Source: Immersiella caudata (Eukaryota > Ascomycota > Sordariomycetes > Sordariales > Lasiosphaeriaceae). From it: a stretch of DNA of 64,000 bases. Within the stretch, counting starts at the first letter, position 1. Each line of letters opens with the position of its first letter. The stretch lies in NCBI GenBank assembly GCA_030512335.1, contig JAULSU010000002.1, positions 310,001 through 374,000 of the forward strand, written 5' to 3'. The translations under genes were made by a program, and so were the position numbers. This document shows, piece after piece, positions 11,459 to 23,211 of the stretch. The notes beneath the pieces were generated by a model. That model saw nothing but the letters and a program-made list of their open reading frames with translations. It had not been told where the DNA came from and did no database searches.

Positions 11459-12315
11459 GGGGCACCATGCACTCACAAGTCACGCATGTCAGAAGTCATT
11501 CTTTGTCAAACCGCAAACCACAAAAAGTTCAATATGCCATGCTATAACAGAGGGGTATCATAGAATCTAGCCATGCTTTTCTGGTGCAAACGTCCACCAT
11601 CCCAGATGCCGCCGACTTTTCCAGACTCCATCCATGTGCCGGCTGTAATACCTCTCGGTGAAAAAAACACAAACCGAACGCCAAATAACACGATAGAAGC
11701 GCGCAACATATCGGACCGATGCATGGCCTTTGCGGTCTGAGCACGCAAAGACGCTGAAAATACGCAAACTCCACTCAAAGAACAAATCCCAAATCCCATG
11801 TCCGCCAAGTCCTGATACTGTGCGATGCGCAAAGTCGTATCCTGGCCTAATCGAAGCAAGTCCTAAGCTTGCGAAGTGCTGGAAAGATGCGGACGCAGTA
11901 AACAACGATGTGGAACAAGACGCCTGTGCTCCGATTCGAGAAGATCATGCTGCGTCGAGTCGTAACGATGATGGTCTTGATGGCAATTGCGGGGCATAGA
12001 ACAGTCGTCGTGAGGGGTCAAAGCGCTTCATGTCCAGCCAATGTTGCATCGTAGGATCCGAAAGATGCGTCGATGCCCAATGTGTCGGAAGCAGGCCATA
12101 GCGCAACTGGGAAGGACGTCGCAAGAACCACGAGATTCCGGCCGAGAAGAGCTCCAAGCGTTGGACCGACGGGTTGGTTCAAGAGTAGACGTAGCGATAC
12201 CGAGGCTGTGACTGGTAGAGGCTTTCGCTGTCGTGGTCGAAGACATGTCAAGATGAATCGTACCAATGCTGTCGGCCGAGTAGAACAACTTTAGCTGGGC
12301 GACATCGGTGAGAAC
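11459..12315. other. convergent intergenic region
   Basis: Lies between the 3' ends of the SDR (plus) and APC10 (minus) genes, so it should hold both 3' UTRs and terminators. No coding feature supported. Confidence 0.4.
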
Positions 12316-13496
12316 TTAGCGAATCTGGGGCTGGTTCATGAAGTCTGGCCCAAAGCCATCGTCATGCCCGAAACGCGAGTGAGCAACGTCAATCGCATCC
12401 AGGACCTCCTTGATGGCGGGATCGATGATATGGCCGGAGGCAGCCACACCGGGAAAGGGATCGGGATTCTCGTTGTTTCCTTCCTCGTCAATGGCCACCT
12501 CGTGTGTAAGGATATTGGCGTTGTTCTCGTCGAGACCGAAAATCTTGATGCCGCGGATGTGAGTGTCCTTGCCGTTCTGATGGTTCTCCTTGATGTGCAT
12601 CTGGACGATCATGCAACAGAGCGAGTGACCATCGTGACCTCCGCCGCAGTCGGCAATGGGAACATCTTGCCAACCCACGGGATTGGTGAGCGGGACTTCA
12701 GCAAACTGGATGAGGTCGTGTGGGCCGGTGCCTGCGTAGAACACAATGTGTGTCGGCGTATACGACTCGTCCTGGCTGTAGTCGACGTAGAAACGCAGGG
12801 CGCGAATCTCGACACGGCGCAAGAAGTGAATCGTCAGCAAGTGCGGCTGCTGGCCATCCGATCTTGGCAATGTTAGTACGAGCAAAGATATATCGCCAGA
12901 GAGGGATGAAAGACTTACTGCCAGTACTGATCCAGGTCATCACTCAGCAACTGGTCGACACCGTTTCCGGGCTTGTGGCTGCTGACGCCGAAATGCGCCA
13001 GGTTGTTGATCTCTCTGAGACCAATGGCGGCGGGGTCAAACATCTGCCCTTGGAGGTGCTCGTCGTCGTCGGCCGGCTCGTGGTCGTCATGGTCGTCGAC
13101 GTCGTCGTCCATGACTTCGCCCATCAACTCGTCGTCGTGGGCCCCGAACTCGGCGTCCAGGTCGTCCTCGTCCTCGCTCTCGTCGCCAGCGCCAGCGCTA
13201 GCGGGAAAGGGTTCACCCAGGGGGCGCGCGAGGCCCTCGTCGCCGTCGTCGTTGTCGGAGGGGTTCCCGACGGAGGCTGGGATGGCACGGTAGTCAGTAT
13301 ACTCGTGCACCTCGTCGATGTCATATGTGCCATCCCTGACACCGTCGAGGATCGCGTCCTCGTTCTCCGTCGCCCAGGCGATCGGAGCCCGCTTGGTCCG
13401 GCCACGCGGGGTGTTGAGATCCCGGTTGGGATCTAACTCCCCCAGGACTCGCCGGGGGCGGGGATGGGGAGCGGAGCTGCCGCCGGGGAAGCTCAT
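12316..13496 (-). CDS. APC10: anaphase-promoting complex subunit 10 (Doc1/APC10)
   Basis: Two exons on the minus strand, 13496-12919 and 12862-12316, with a 56-base intron (GTAAGT, branch ACTAAC, acceptor AAG); 374 residues. The DOC domain begins around residue 150 and crosses the junction as DLDQYWQ|SDGQQPHLLTI, which matches the family. It continues through HFLRRVEIRALRFYVDYSQD to IRGIKIFGL. APC10/Doc1 helps the APC/C ubiquitin ligase capture D-box substrates in the nucleus during mitosis. Residues 1-150 form an acidic, low-complexity extension (Asp/Glu/His runs) that is longer than in yeast. A Met further upstream is in frame but would add a Pro-rich segment; the chosen ATG (13496-13494) begins MSFPGGSSAPHP. 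Its promoter faces that of MRE11 across 1 kb. Confidence 0.92.
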
Positions 13497-14524
13497 GGCG
13501 GCGGCGAGGGGGGGAGAGAGAGAGGGGAGAAGAGACGAGGGAGAGGGAGAGGAGGGACAGGGGAGCGGCGCAATCGCACGGAAATGGTGCAGAGGGGGGA
13601 GATGTGGGCTTGGTCCGGCGAGATGGGGTTGGCTCGGCGGAAGTGGTAGTTCTGACGGAAGAAGAGGGAAAGGATGGAAGCCGGAGCCGGCGCCGGGAGA
13701 GAAAGTATACCGGCGCCGGGGGCTCCGCAAGGCATTAGATAATAGGAAGCAAAAGGCTATTCGGAGCTGCGAATAGCGACAATAGGAAGAAAGGCCACGA
13801 ATAAGAGCTATTGGGTGGAAAGCGGGGCATGGGGGCTCAAGGCTCCGCGAGGGGCGCGGGTCCGCAGCGGCGTTGTTGCTCTCGACAGTGTTGTTGTGGT
13901 GGTGGCCAGAACGGAGGTGTCGTTGACTTACACGGAAGTGTGGCGCCGTGGGCGGCCGGAGATGACCGCATGCGCTCGGAGCCAAAGGCGGTGCGGGCCG
14001 CATGCCGGGCAGCTGTCAAAATTGAGGCGCGCTCACGACGCGGAGCTTGGCCAGGGGCAAGGCGCGTGCGCCGAGGCGCTCTGGTGACATCAGGCAGCTC
14101 TGACATTTTTTGATGTGGTGCGAACTGCGCATCGAAGGTTTGGGACTGGTATCGAGTCAATGGTAGAAACCTGGCCAAGTGAAGATCTGAATGAACGTTT
14201 TTCGATGTCGCGGGGCTGCTGTGCGAAAGTCAACAATGACGCTAGTGGATGGTGGGGAAACGATGAAGGACACAGCCGCAGCACTTCCAGAACCCTGCCC
14301 CCCCGCAATGCCCCACTTTCCACCAAAGAAACCCCTGCACTTCACCTCCAGCCTCATGTGACTGCGCGCAAACGTCGCGTCGCGCATCTGGCTACACCGA
14401 AGACCATCACCTCGACCCGAACCTCTAGTATCCCAAGTAGCGCTGGCCGCCAAACCTTGGCGCAGCCCCGGAATTCCTACTTTGCGTGCCTTCCCCGGAA
14501 TATTGGCCAGCAATTCGATCTGAA
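13497..14524. other. divergent promoter region of APC10 and MRE11
   Basis: One kb between two head-to-head cell-cycle/DNA-repair genes. The first 150 bases are purine-rich on the plus strand (repeated GAGAGAGGGGAGAAG-type sequence). No separate gene is supported, although long frames exist because of the high GC content. Confidence 0.45.
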
Positions 14525-16835
14525 ATGCCACAAGACCTAGGTGCGTTTCCCCGCAGCAAATATGGCAAACGAGGCAACAGCGGCCTAAGATTTTGGATGG
14601 ACGCTGACGACACCAGAGGCGGACACGATCCGCATTCTCATCGCGACAGACAACCATGTCGGCTACGAGGAGCGCGATCCGATCCGTAAAGATGACAGCT
14701 GGCGCACATTCGATGAGATCTTGAAGCTGGCGAAGAGCGAAGATGTCGACATGGTCCTCCTCGGCGGCGATCTTTTCCACGAGAACAAACCCTCGCGCAA
14801 ATCCATGTATCAAGTTATGCGCACGCTTCGCACAAACTGCCTTGGGATGAAACCTTGCGAGCTTCAGTTTCTGAGTGACGCTTCCGACGTGTTTGAGGGT
14901 GCCTTCCAGACGGTCAACTACGAAGACCCCGACATCAACATCTCGATCCCAGTGTTCTCGATACATGGAAACCACGATGACCCCACTGGCGACGGCCACT
15001 TTTGCTCGCTCGATCTCCTGCAGGTGGCCGGCCTTGTTAACTACTTCGGGCGCGTTCCAGAAGCGGACAACATCCATGTGAAGCCCATCCTGCTGCAGAA
15101 GGGAAGGACGAAGCTGGCGCTGTACGGTATCAGCAACGTCCGCGACGAGCGGATGTTCAGGACGTTCAGGGACAACAAGGTCAGGTTCTACCGGCCGGGC
15201 CAGCAGAAGGAGGAGTTCTTCAATCTCTTGACCGTGCACCAGAACCACTACGCCCACACGCCCACCAGCTATCTTCCCGAGAATATGCTTCCTGACTTTA
15301 TGGATCTGATTGTGTGGGGCCACGAACACGAGTGCCTGATCGACCCCAAGAGGAATATGGAGACTGGGTTTCACGTCATGCAGCCTGGCTCGTCGGTGGC
15401 CACCTCCCTCGTTCCCGGCGAAGCAGTAACCAAGCAAGTTGCCATCCTCAACCTCGTCGGCAAGCAGTTTCACATAGAGAAGATCCTGTTGAAGACAGTG
15501 CGGCCGTTTGTCACGCGAGAGGTTGTGTTGTCTCAGGATAGCAGGTTCAAGGTGCTCGCGAAGAAGTCAGACAACCGAACCGAGGTCACGAAGCGGCTCA
15601 TTGCGATTGTTGAGGAGATGATCGACGAGGCGAATGCTCAGTGGCTAGCCATCCATGCCGACGACGAGATGGATGAGGATGAGGAGCAACCCTTGCCTTT
15701 GATCCGTCTCAAGGTGGAGTACACGGCACCGGAAGGCTGCGAGTTTGAGCTAGAGAACCCGCAGCGATTCTCCAACAGATTTACTGGAAAGGTTGCCAAT
15801 CAGAACGATGTTGTTTATTTTTACCGGAAGAAGACGGGAGCAAGTGAGTACTTCCCTCCCAAACCACAGGTTTAGGACTGACGACGAGCAGAGAAGGGCA
15901 AGGGCGATTCGAAAGCAGGTTTACTTGGCGATGGGGAATCCCTCGAGGACGATATGGAAACAGTCAGGGTGGACAAGATCGTGCAAGACTTCATCTCGCG
16001 GGAAGAGCTCAAAATTCTGCCGCAGGCTCCGTTTGGGAACGCAGTCAACCGGTTCGTCAGCAAAGATGACAGGCAAGCGGTGGAGATGTTCGTGATGGAC
16101 TCTCTCTCTACGCAGGTTAAGGGCCTGCTTCAACTTGACGATGAGGCTGTGGCGGAAGGTCTCGACGCGCACATTGAAGATTTCAGGAAGACGATGGAAA
16201 AGAATTATGTCGAGGGCGCGCCGCCATCCGGACCAAGAAGGCGCTTCAAGCCGAGGCCGGACGATTGGGATTCGGATAAAGATGGAGCCTGGGAAGACGA
16301 CCCCAATGCATTGGAGGAGGTGCCAGAACCTCAGGTGCGGAGGCGAGGGCGTGCCATCGCCAGCGATGACGATAGCGATCCTTTTGCTGACAGCCCTCCT
16401 CCACCTCCGGTCCGCTCCACCGCGAAGGGCACACGCGCAGCGGCCAAGCGGGCACCAGCAAAGACAGCAGCCAAGAAGGCTCCAGCAAAGGCACCAGCGA
16501 AGAAGGCGCCCGCAAAAGGTCGGCCCAAGAAGGGAGCCAACCCCTTCATCGACGAGGACGAGGACGAAGATGTCATCATGGAGGATGATGACTTTGAACT
16601 GCCCGCAGCCAAACCAGCGCCACTGCCGAAGCCCGCGCGGGCGACGAGAGGCGCGGCAAAGGCGTCACAGTCAACACAAGCCGCCAAGGCCAAGCAAACG
16701 ACGCTCAACTTTTCGCAGTCACAGACGCAAAAGCCAGCAGCCAAGAAGGCACAGAAGGCAATCGAGATCAGTGACGACGAGATATCGGACGACGCTTTTG
16801 AATCGATGCCTGCTACGCGGAGCCGCCGACGCTGA
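14525..16835 (+). CDS. MRE11: double-strand break repair nuclease Mre11
   Basis: Three exons: 14525-14540 (only five codons plus one base), 14617-15843, 15892-16835; 728 residues. The start was chosen because MPQDL splices to EADTIRILIATDNHVGYEER, the family N-terminus; the main frame has no ATG of its own there. All phosphodiesterase motifs are present: DNH, GGDLFH, GNHDD, HQNH and GHEHE, which bind the two Mn ions. The Mre11 DNA-binding/capping region follows (NQNDVVYFYRKK; EMFVMDSL). The C-terminal 200 residues are low complexity with repeats of the type KKAPAK and an acidic patch, ending in ISDDEISDDAFESM and an Arg-rich tail. Mre11 is the nuclease of the Mre11-Rad50-Nbs1 complex, acting in end resection, telomere maintenance and checkpoint signalling in the nucleus. 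Confidence 0.96.
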
Positions 16836-17333
16836 GGGCTAGGCCGCGCGGGGCATCCGAAGAGGAATAATTGATAGGTCTCTTGGAAGAGTTTGCAGTG
16901 GTTGCAATTGGACCGCCTTGAGGGCCATACAAACTCAATGGTCTCTGATGTGGATTTAATGATGAGACGAATTGGAACCTAATGTTAGATTCGCTCAAAT
17001 GATAAATCAGCTGTTAATGCCAAGACTGGTCTTAATGCGCCGCGTGAGGCCTTCGAGGTTCGCCCAGCTGCCCGTTCCCAGCGCATTTCTATTTACATTT
17101 TAGATTTGAGAAACATAAGTGAGTCCTATTTGAACCTTGATCGACCGTCAGGGCTCGAAGCGCAATACTTTGTCTCGCAACCGGCGCTCGCAGGCTCATC
17201 ACGTGACCTATGCGTTCGGCATCAGCGCAGCGCCGCGCAGTGGCAACTCTCGCCTTGACATCACCGAAATATCCCACCGCCGCAAACCGTCGCCCAACCA
17301 CCCCGCGGTAGTGACGTCCAAACAATCGCAAAA
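16836..17333. other. intergenic between MRE11 and TAF10
   Basis: Tandem plus-strand genes; this spacer holds the MRE11 3' UTR and the TAF10 promoter. No other feature seen. Confidence 0.4.
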
Positions 17334-18028
17334 ATGGCGACCAATCTCCCCCAACAATCACACGCAGAGCAGGCCGCCGCGCCTTCTGCCTCGCAGCAGC
17401 AACCAAACGGCAGGCAGGCAGCTCCCGCAGGCGCCGACGGCGCGACCGCAACCGGCGCGCCCACCCCTCCCATTCCCGACTCCAAGCTGCCCACGCGCAA
17501 AGACGCCTCGCTCAAGGAATTCCTCAACAAGATGGACGACTACGCGCCGATCGTACATCCCCTTCTCCCCTCTCAATTTCCTCCTTCCAAGCGAATGGAT
17601 ACTAAAATCAATGCAAACAGATCCCCGACGCAGTAACAAACTACTACATGACCCGCGCCGGCCTCCCACCCCCACCTCAAACCGACCAGCGTCTCGCGCG
17701 CCTCCTCGCTCTAGCCACCCAGAAATTCGTAGCCGACATCGCCGCCGACGCGTACCAGTACAGTCGCATCCGCGCGAGCAACACCAATGCGAATAACCCC
17801 ATGGGCAGTCTCGGCGCGGCAGCGGGGTTCCCGATTCCGGGACAGCCGGCGAATCAACCGGGTAATAAGGACCAAGGGCGCGGCGGACCGTTGGGGATTC
17901 AGAGGCCGGGGTATGGAGGGGGTGGACAGGGAGGGAGTCAGAATCGGACGGTGTTGACGATGGAGGATTTGGGCATGGCGGTGGGGGAGTTTGGGGTGAA
18001 TGTGAAGAGGAGCGAGTTTTATCGTTGA
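17334..18028 (+). CDS. TAF10: transcription initiation factor TFIID/SAGA subunit TAF10
   Basis: Two exons, 17334-17552 and 17621-18028, phase-0 junction; 208 residues. After an Ala/Gln-rich N-terminus the histone-fold region starts with LKEFLNKMDDYAPI|IPDAVTNYYM across the splice. It runs through RLARLLALATQKFVADIA and ends with TMEDLGMAVGEFGVNVKR, the characteristic TAF10 C-terminus. TAF10 pairs with TAF3 or TAF8 in TFIID and with Spt7 in SAGA, in the nucleus. Between the histone-fold helices there is a Gly/Pro/Asn-rich insert of about 60 residues. The coding strand switches from C-rich to G-rich within exon 2. Confidence 0.93.
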
Positions 18029-18422
18029 GGGCAACTTGGGTGCTGACATGGGAGCGAAGGAGGGAAGGGAAAGGGATGGGTTGGGTTGCGGCGCAAAGAG
18101 ACGTAGGCTGGTCTACAATGGTCTCAAGGAGTTTGGCGTTTGGGAGGCTCAACGGCGCATGGGAGATCTTTGGGTTCTTCTTCACCTATTGGGAGTCTAG
18201 GTTGCTACATTCAATATACAGTGGTATCCTTTATCATACACAACATGGTCCCTGAGCTGTTGGGGCAAGGTGCTTGAGCCCGATGAGTCCATCGTAGCGT
18301 TGTGCGATTTGTCGCCCTAACTGATGGCGCTCGCCCCCCGAAGTGGCGCCAGCTGGCTGTGCCCATGCGTCGAGCAAGTCGCACATATTCCCCTCCGCCA
18401 TTCCGCCGTAGATCTAGACCGT
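18029..18422. other. convergent intergenic region
   Basis: Between the 3' ends of TAF10 (plus) and the uS19m gene (minus). Nothing beyond the expected 3' UTRs is seen. Confidence 0.4.
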
Positions 18423-18899
18423 CTATTTCCTCCCCCAGATGAACGGCTTGCGTGTTCTGCCCCCCACCCCTGTCAGCCGCTACTCTTTTGCACGTCCGCA
18501 AGGATCAGACTGGAGAAAGAACCTACACTGAGAACTCGCCGAGCTTGTGGCCCACCATTTCTTCGGTAATGGTCACGTCATGGTAGGTCTTTCCGTTGTG
18601 CACCTGAAACTTGAGCCCCACGAAGTTGGGCAAGATGGTGGCCGACCGCGCCTGTGTTCGGATCGGCACGATCTTCTGACCTGGGACAATTTTGACGATG
18701 GGGAGACTGTCGGGGGTGTTAGGAGCGGGTGGGATCGAGAGCGCGGTGGAGGGTTCTCACGGGACGATGTGCGGTCCTGCAAACGGATTGTTAATGGTTT
18801 GTCTGGGGGGGGGGGGGCAATTGGGAGGTTGCTAGAGGTGCAATGGGGGCTACCTTTCCATACGGATCTCCCCTTGAGGAGACACCTTGTGGGCTGCAT
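18423..18899 (-). CDS. mitochondrial small-subunit ribosomal protein uS19m
   Basis: Four exons on the minus strand: 18899-18854, 18776-18761, 18706-18527, 18456-18423; the sum is 276 bases, 91 residues. The second exon is a 16-base microexon. The N-terminus MQPTRCLLKGRSVWKG and the segment TRTQ-type RSATILPNFVGLKFQVHNGK, then GHKLGEFSV|TRKPFIW across the last junction, are diagnostic of the S19 family in its mitochondrial form. No other set of splice sites I tried keeps this frame. The protein sits in the head of the mitochondrial ribosomal small subunit. The first intron contains a run of at least 12 G (plus-strand sense), which could cause assembly or splicing ambiguity. Confidence 0.9.
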
Positions 18900-20239
18900 C
18901 TTTGCGGCGGGCGGTGGTCGAGATGCTGGGGCTCGTCGTTGCGATCGAAAATGCGCTCCGTCGTGTTCCACGGTGCCAATCGGTTCTGGGGCTTCTCAAG
19001 AAAAGAGTGGGGCGCATGGGTCACGTGGGGGCGCGCCGCTTTGGCGCTCGGGCGCGACTCCATTGGCCGCTCGACGTGCTTGGACACATCCTCTTCCTTT
19101 GAACAGCGAGCAAACTCGAGACTATTGTTGGACAAATTGATGAAAGCATTGCTTCATTCGCCGATATATCGCTGCTTATTTGGGAATGGCCGAAGGCTTG
19201 CGCATTGAACGCCTCGATTCGGGCCCTTTGCCGTCATATCGCAGAACATGGCCACTGGTAGTCCCACTCTGCGACCCGCAATCGCTGACAGTCTTGCCCT
19301 TCGTGCTCTTCGCCGTGTCTTGCAGAGTACCCAAATTTAGACGGAACGGAAGACGGTCGCCCCCATTCAAGGATGCTCCCTCGAGCGAGCTCCCGCTAGT
19401 CCGAACTGCGCGCTCCGATGTCGTCTTCAATTTCGAGCGTCGCGGAATCTGCCGTTGTCTGAGCGCAGAAAGTGTTGGAGATGACGCATCTCCTCGGATC
19501 CCGAGGATTTCGCCCCAAAGTTTGGATCGTCGACGTTGAGCTCAATGTTCCCACTCGTCTTGCCATCCAGTTAGATGGCCGCTCTCCCCTTTCTAGGACG
19601 CCATTGCGTCGAGGGGTGGACGATAGGCCTTCGCCTTGATGTCGTTGTCGTCATCCGGCGGGCCATCTGCCATCACCTGTCTCCAGTTCCCCAGTTATCA
19701 TCCTTTGATTGAGCGTAATCCCTCCGCTCAGGCACGATGTCAAGGGGTCGATGCGGCATCGGCCTTGCGATGACGAGCTCTCCCAGTCAAGCTACACCTT
19801 ATATGCCAAAGCCCAGCTCTTTCGCTCTTCAACTGCTACCAGCACTAACATCTCGACCCAAATCCTCAGCACTCACCCATCGACCGCGACAACGGTGGGT
19901 AACATCCAAGCGAGCGCTTTCAGCTGTGGTTTGGGTACCTTTTCGGACGACAGAAATTATCGAAGCGTCGCGCTCGGCTGTCTAGGGGCAACCCATTTAG
20001 CCCCCGCGGGGTCTACCCAGGAGCTTTCGTCTCTTCCCTGTTGCTCTGGTTACCCGCTGTGTGGTTTTAAGACTACGCTCGATACCGACGACTGCTTCCC
20101 AGGATCAACAAACTTGACCTGACAGCTCTCCGCGCTGGCTTTCGGCTCAGCTCAGTTCTTGGCACTCGCTGCCTCCCTTCCCGGCCATGACGGCAGGCTC
20201 GGGACTTCCGAACAACCCGAGCACTTCATCCTCCTTGCC
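18900..20239. other. intergenic, 1.3 kb
   Basis: Divergent region between uS19m (minus) and the Zn2Cys6 gene (plus). A 30-codon ATG frame (19248-19340, Ala/Leu/Arg-rich) and other short frames occur, but no splice model gave a recognisable protein. A small unrecognised gene cannot be excluded. Confidence 0.35.
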
Positions 20240-22905
20240 ATGCCAAGACAACATCTCACACCCAATGCCTGTCTGGTGTGCCGCAAGAAGAGGACCAAGG
20301 TTTGCCAGAGAGTCATCATGGCAAGCCCAAGCTGACCCCGCCAGTGCGATGGACAGATCCCATGCCGGCGGTGCAGGTCTCGTGGCGAGGAATGTGCCTA
20401 CGAGGACAAGAAATGGCGAACCAAGGACCACCTGAGGTCCGAGATTGAGCGCCTGCGGACAGAGCAGCGACAAGGCCACGCCGTGATTCGCGCCCTCACG
20501 AACAATGACCCTCAGCGGTGGGAGGCTGTCTTGGAACAGATGCGCGATCATGAGTCTCCCGATTCCATCGCCCAATGGATTTGCTCGACCGCAGGGCTGC
20601 CCATAACGCCCAGCAAGCCGACGTATATGGGACTCGACGACACCTCGTACGACAACTCAGTTCGAGGCCAGGAGCTACGCTGTGGGAGATTCCAGGAGAA
20701 CAGCTTCAACACCCCCAACTACCTCAGGTTCGGTTCCAGGCTGAGCTTCCCCAGTCCATCTCCCGGCTCTGTCAATAGGTCCTTCCCGTTGGAGTTCTCG
20801 CCGACCAGACGTACCTTGTTTCAAGACCAAAGAGGCCTCGCGTTCCCGCCGCCGCCATTGGGCGACAGGCCTCTCGGGTTCACGCCCTCCGAACACCAAG
20901 GATCTATCGAGTCCTACACTTCAGAGTCGTCACAATCGACCGGACAGGATTTCCCCATTTGGACACGCGTCACCCCTGACACACAGCTCGTTCGACACCT
21001 GATTGCTAGAGTCTTCTGCAGCAACACCTTTTGCACTCCACCCTTGGTCTCTCGGTTCTCGTTTATGAGAGATGCACACGATGGGGGGCAGCGCTACTGC
21101 AGCGAGGCTCTAGTGAATGCTCTTCTGGGCTGGTCGTGCAAAATCCTTGACACCTCTTCGCAGCTTGTCTCGCGGGTGAGCTTTGGTGACGCGTTCCTCG
21201 GAGAGGCCAACGTGCTCCTGGCCGCTGGTGAGACTCACGTTAACATCCCTAGCATCCAGGCTTTGAGCATCTTAGCTTGGGCTGAGATTGCCGAGGGGAA
21301 TGGAGAAGAAGCATACAGCCTCATCCAGGAGGCAGTCAGATCGGCAATACAACTAGCTCTTCACAAACCGCCTGATCAAACCGACGAAGAATTTCGTGAT
21401 GCGGGAGCCCTCGCCTACTGTGGTGGGCTCACCTTGATGAGGTATGCATTGTCGTTGTCGTCAACATTGCAGCTCTAACAAACCGACCAGGATGCTTGGA
21501 CTGCTGACGGGTCGGCTGGAGCCCAGTGCCGGCCCCCTGTTCATGAGGCTCCAATCTGGCTCTAGAGATTCGGGTCAGGATGCCCCTGAAAACCGGCTTG
21601 AGCGAGGTGCGTTTTACTCTCCCTTTGAAAACTCTCGTTCTGACACATTGCAGGCATCTCGCTGCAAATGCGCTTCTTCTCTGAGCTCAATTTCTGTTCC
21701 CCGGTTGCGAGGTTCGTCTTTGAGGTGACAGAGACAACACACACTTTCTTGTCATACAACTTCTCGAAGGCCATGACGGCAACCGATCTTGAAGAGGCAT
21801 ATGGGAAGTGCCTTGGCCATCGTGCGAGATTCGCCGAGCAGTCCTCTCCAAACATTGCCAGCACACCAGATTTGTTGTTTGCTCAGTGAGCATCCCTCGC
21901 ACAAGTTTGTTGGGGCAGAGCTGTTCGCTAACACAGAAAAGCATATGGTACCAGTACTGTCTTCTCAGTTTGCTCAGGCCATTTGTGAGGGGCACTGCCA
22001 GCCTGGCTGGAGGGGGTGTTCCGCGACTCCCCCACGATGCTACGTCTCTGGTCGTTTGCCGGCAGGCGTCCGAGGCAGTCATCTCCCTCACCAGCACGTA
22101 CCAGACACGATACTCGTTGAAATACCCACCCCCTCTCTTACCCCACGTTTTATTTGCAGCTATTCTTCACCAGCTTACACTTCTCGTTGATCCTTGTTTT
22201 GGACTTTCCGAGTCGCCTGCCTTTGTCGAAACCCCAGCTCAGAGGCCGTCGCGGGAGATTCTCGAATCACCACATTACTCTCTCAACACGTTTCCCTCAC
22301 ATCTCCCACTCCCAAGTCAACCGCCAGCACCGCTTTCGCCGACCCTTGCCATGCAAGCGCAACGGGCAGCTCGCCGCCATGCCTCAGCCATGTCATCCTC
22401 ATCGACGTGCCCGTCCAACAGTGGCCACATCCCAAACCAGTCTAACTTCACGCTTAGCACTGCGTCAGACATGAGCGAGAGATCGTCCTCTGTGGCGAGC
22501 GCAGCCTATGATATTCTACCTACCTTCACTTCGGCACCCGCTGACCTGATCACTGTCGGCTCTTTGCAACTGACTTCGATGCGGGAACGACACGCCGGAG
22601 CTGCAAGCGCCTCGCGACTGCTCCAGAGCGTGGGCCCCATCGAGAGTCTCGCGGGATCCAATGCTAACCTGGCAATGTGGGCGAAATCATTGCCTTTTCA
22701 GCTTGACGACTTCCTGACGTCGACGCTATGGACTGGCCTCGGACTGGAGCCTGACGTTGCAAACCCTAGTGAGGGAGTTGTTGGTCTGGGCATCTCGGGA
22801 CAATCTCAGGGACAAGGCTCTGCGGAGGGAGGTGGTGACTCAGAGAAAGGAGCAGTGGCGTCCCTCGGAGATGGTGTGAGGCGGTGGACTCCTGTTTGTG
22901 CTTGA
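20240..22905 (+). CDS. Zn2Cys6 fungal transcription factor
   Basis: Five exons: 20240-20299, 20345-21441, 21491-21606, 21654-21885, 21942-22905; 2469 bases, 822 residues. The zinc cluster crosses the first intron: [21 protein letters not shown], then RSRGEEC, giving CX2CX6CX5CX2CX6C at residues 11-38. A basic linker and a heptad-like stretch ([13 protein letters not shown]) for dimerisation follow. The middle (about residues 190-560) has the fungal-specific regulatory domain pattern, including [17 protein letters not shown] and [16 protein letters not shown]. The architecture resembles NirA-like regulators, but the target pathway cannot be told and no metabolic cluster flanks it. The first intron interrupts the zinc cluster between its second and third Cys, a frequent fungal arrangement. 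The C-terminal 250 residues are Ser/Ala-rich. Confidence 0.87.
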
Positions 22906-23211
22906 GTATAATACTGAGTAAACAGCATCACTACTTTGAGGGTTGTCAAATCCATCGGCCGTTTGAAAGGGAGGATTTGACCACTCTACTTCGACTCGTG
23001 ACTCACCTCGACATGGGAGACAACTTCAGCATGACAATTTAAGCGTCCATACTCGACGATGTCTTCACGTGGGGAAATCACTGGTAAAAGTACGTGATTA
23101 GACATTATTTCCTCAGAAATAATCGCAGAACTGATAGAGTTAAGCGTACAGAGAGCACACCTTTAACGTAACAGCAACACAAAAACTGAGTGGAGTGATC
23201 CCAGCCGCCCC
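22906..23211. other. convergent intergenic region
   Basis: Between the 3' ends of the Zn2Cys6 gene (plus) and the SYLF gene (minus). No gene seen. Confidence 0.4.

Noticed and set aside
13000..13500. Long plus-strand frame opposite the APC10 acidic N-terminus
   Set aside because: It is the antisense shadow of Asp/Glu/His-rich codons (GTCGTC-type repeats) and has no protein features.
19180..19985. Frames around 19.2-20.0 kb, including a 30-codon ATG frame
   Set aside because: No combination of plausible introns gave a recognisable protein; kept only as a note in the intergenic entry.
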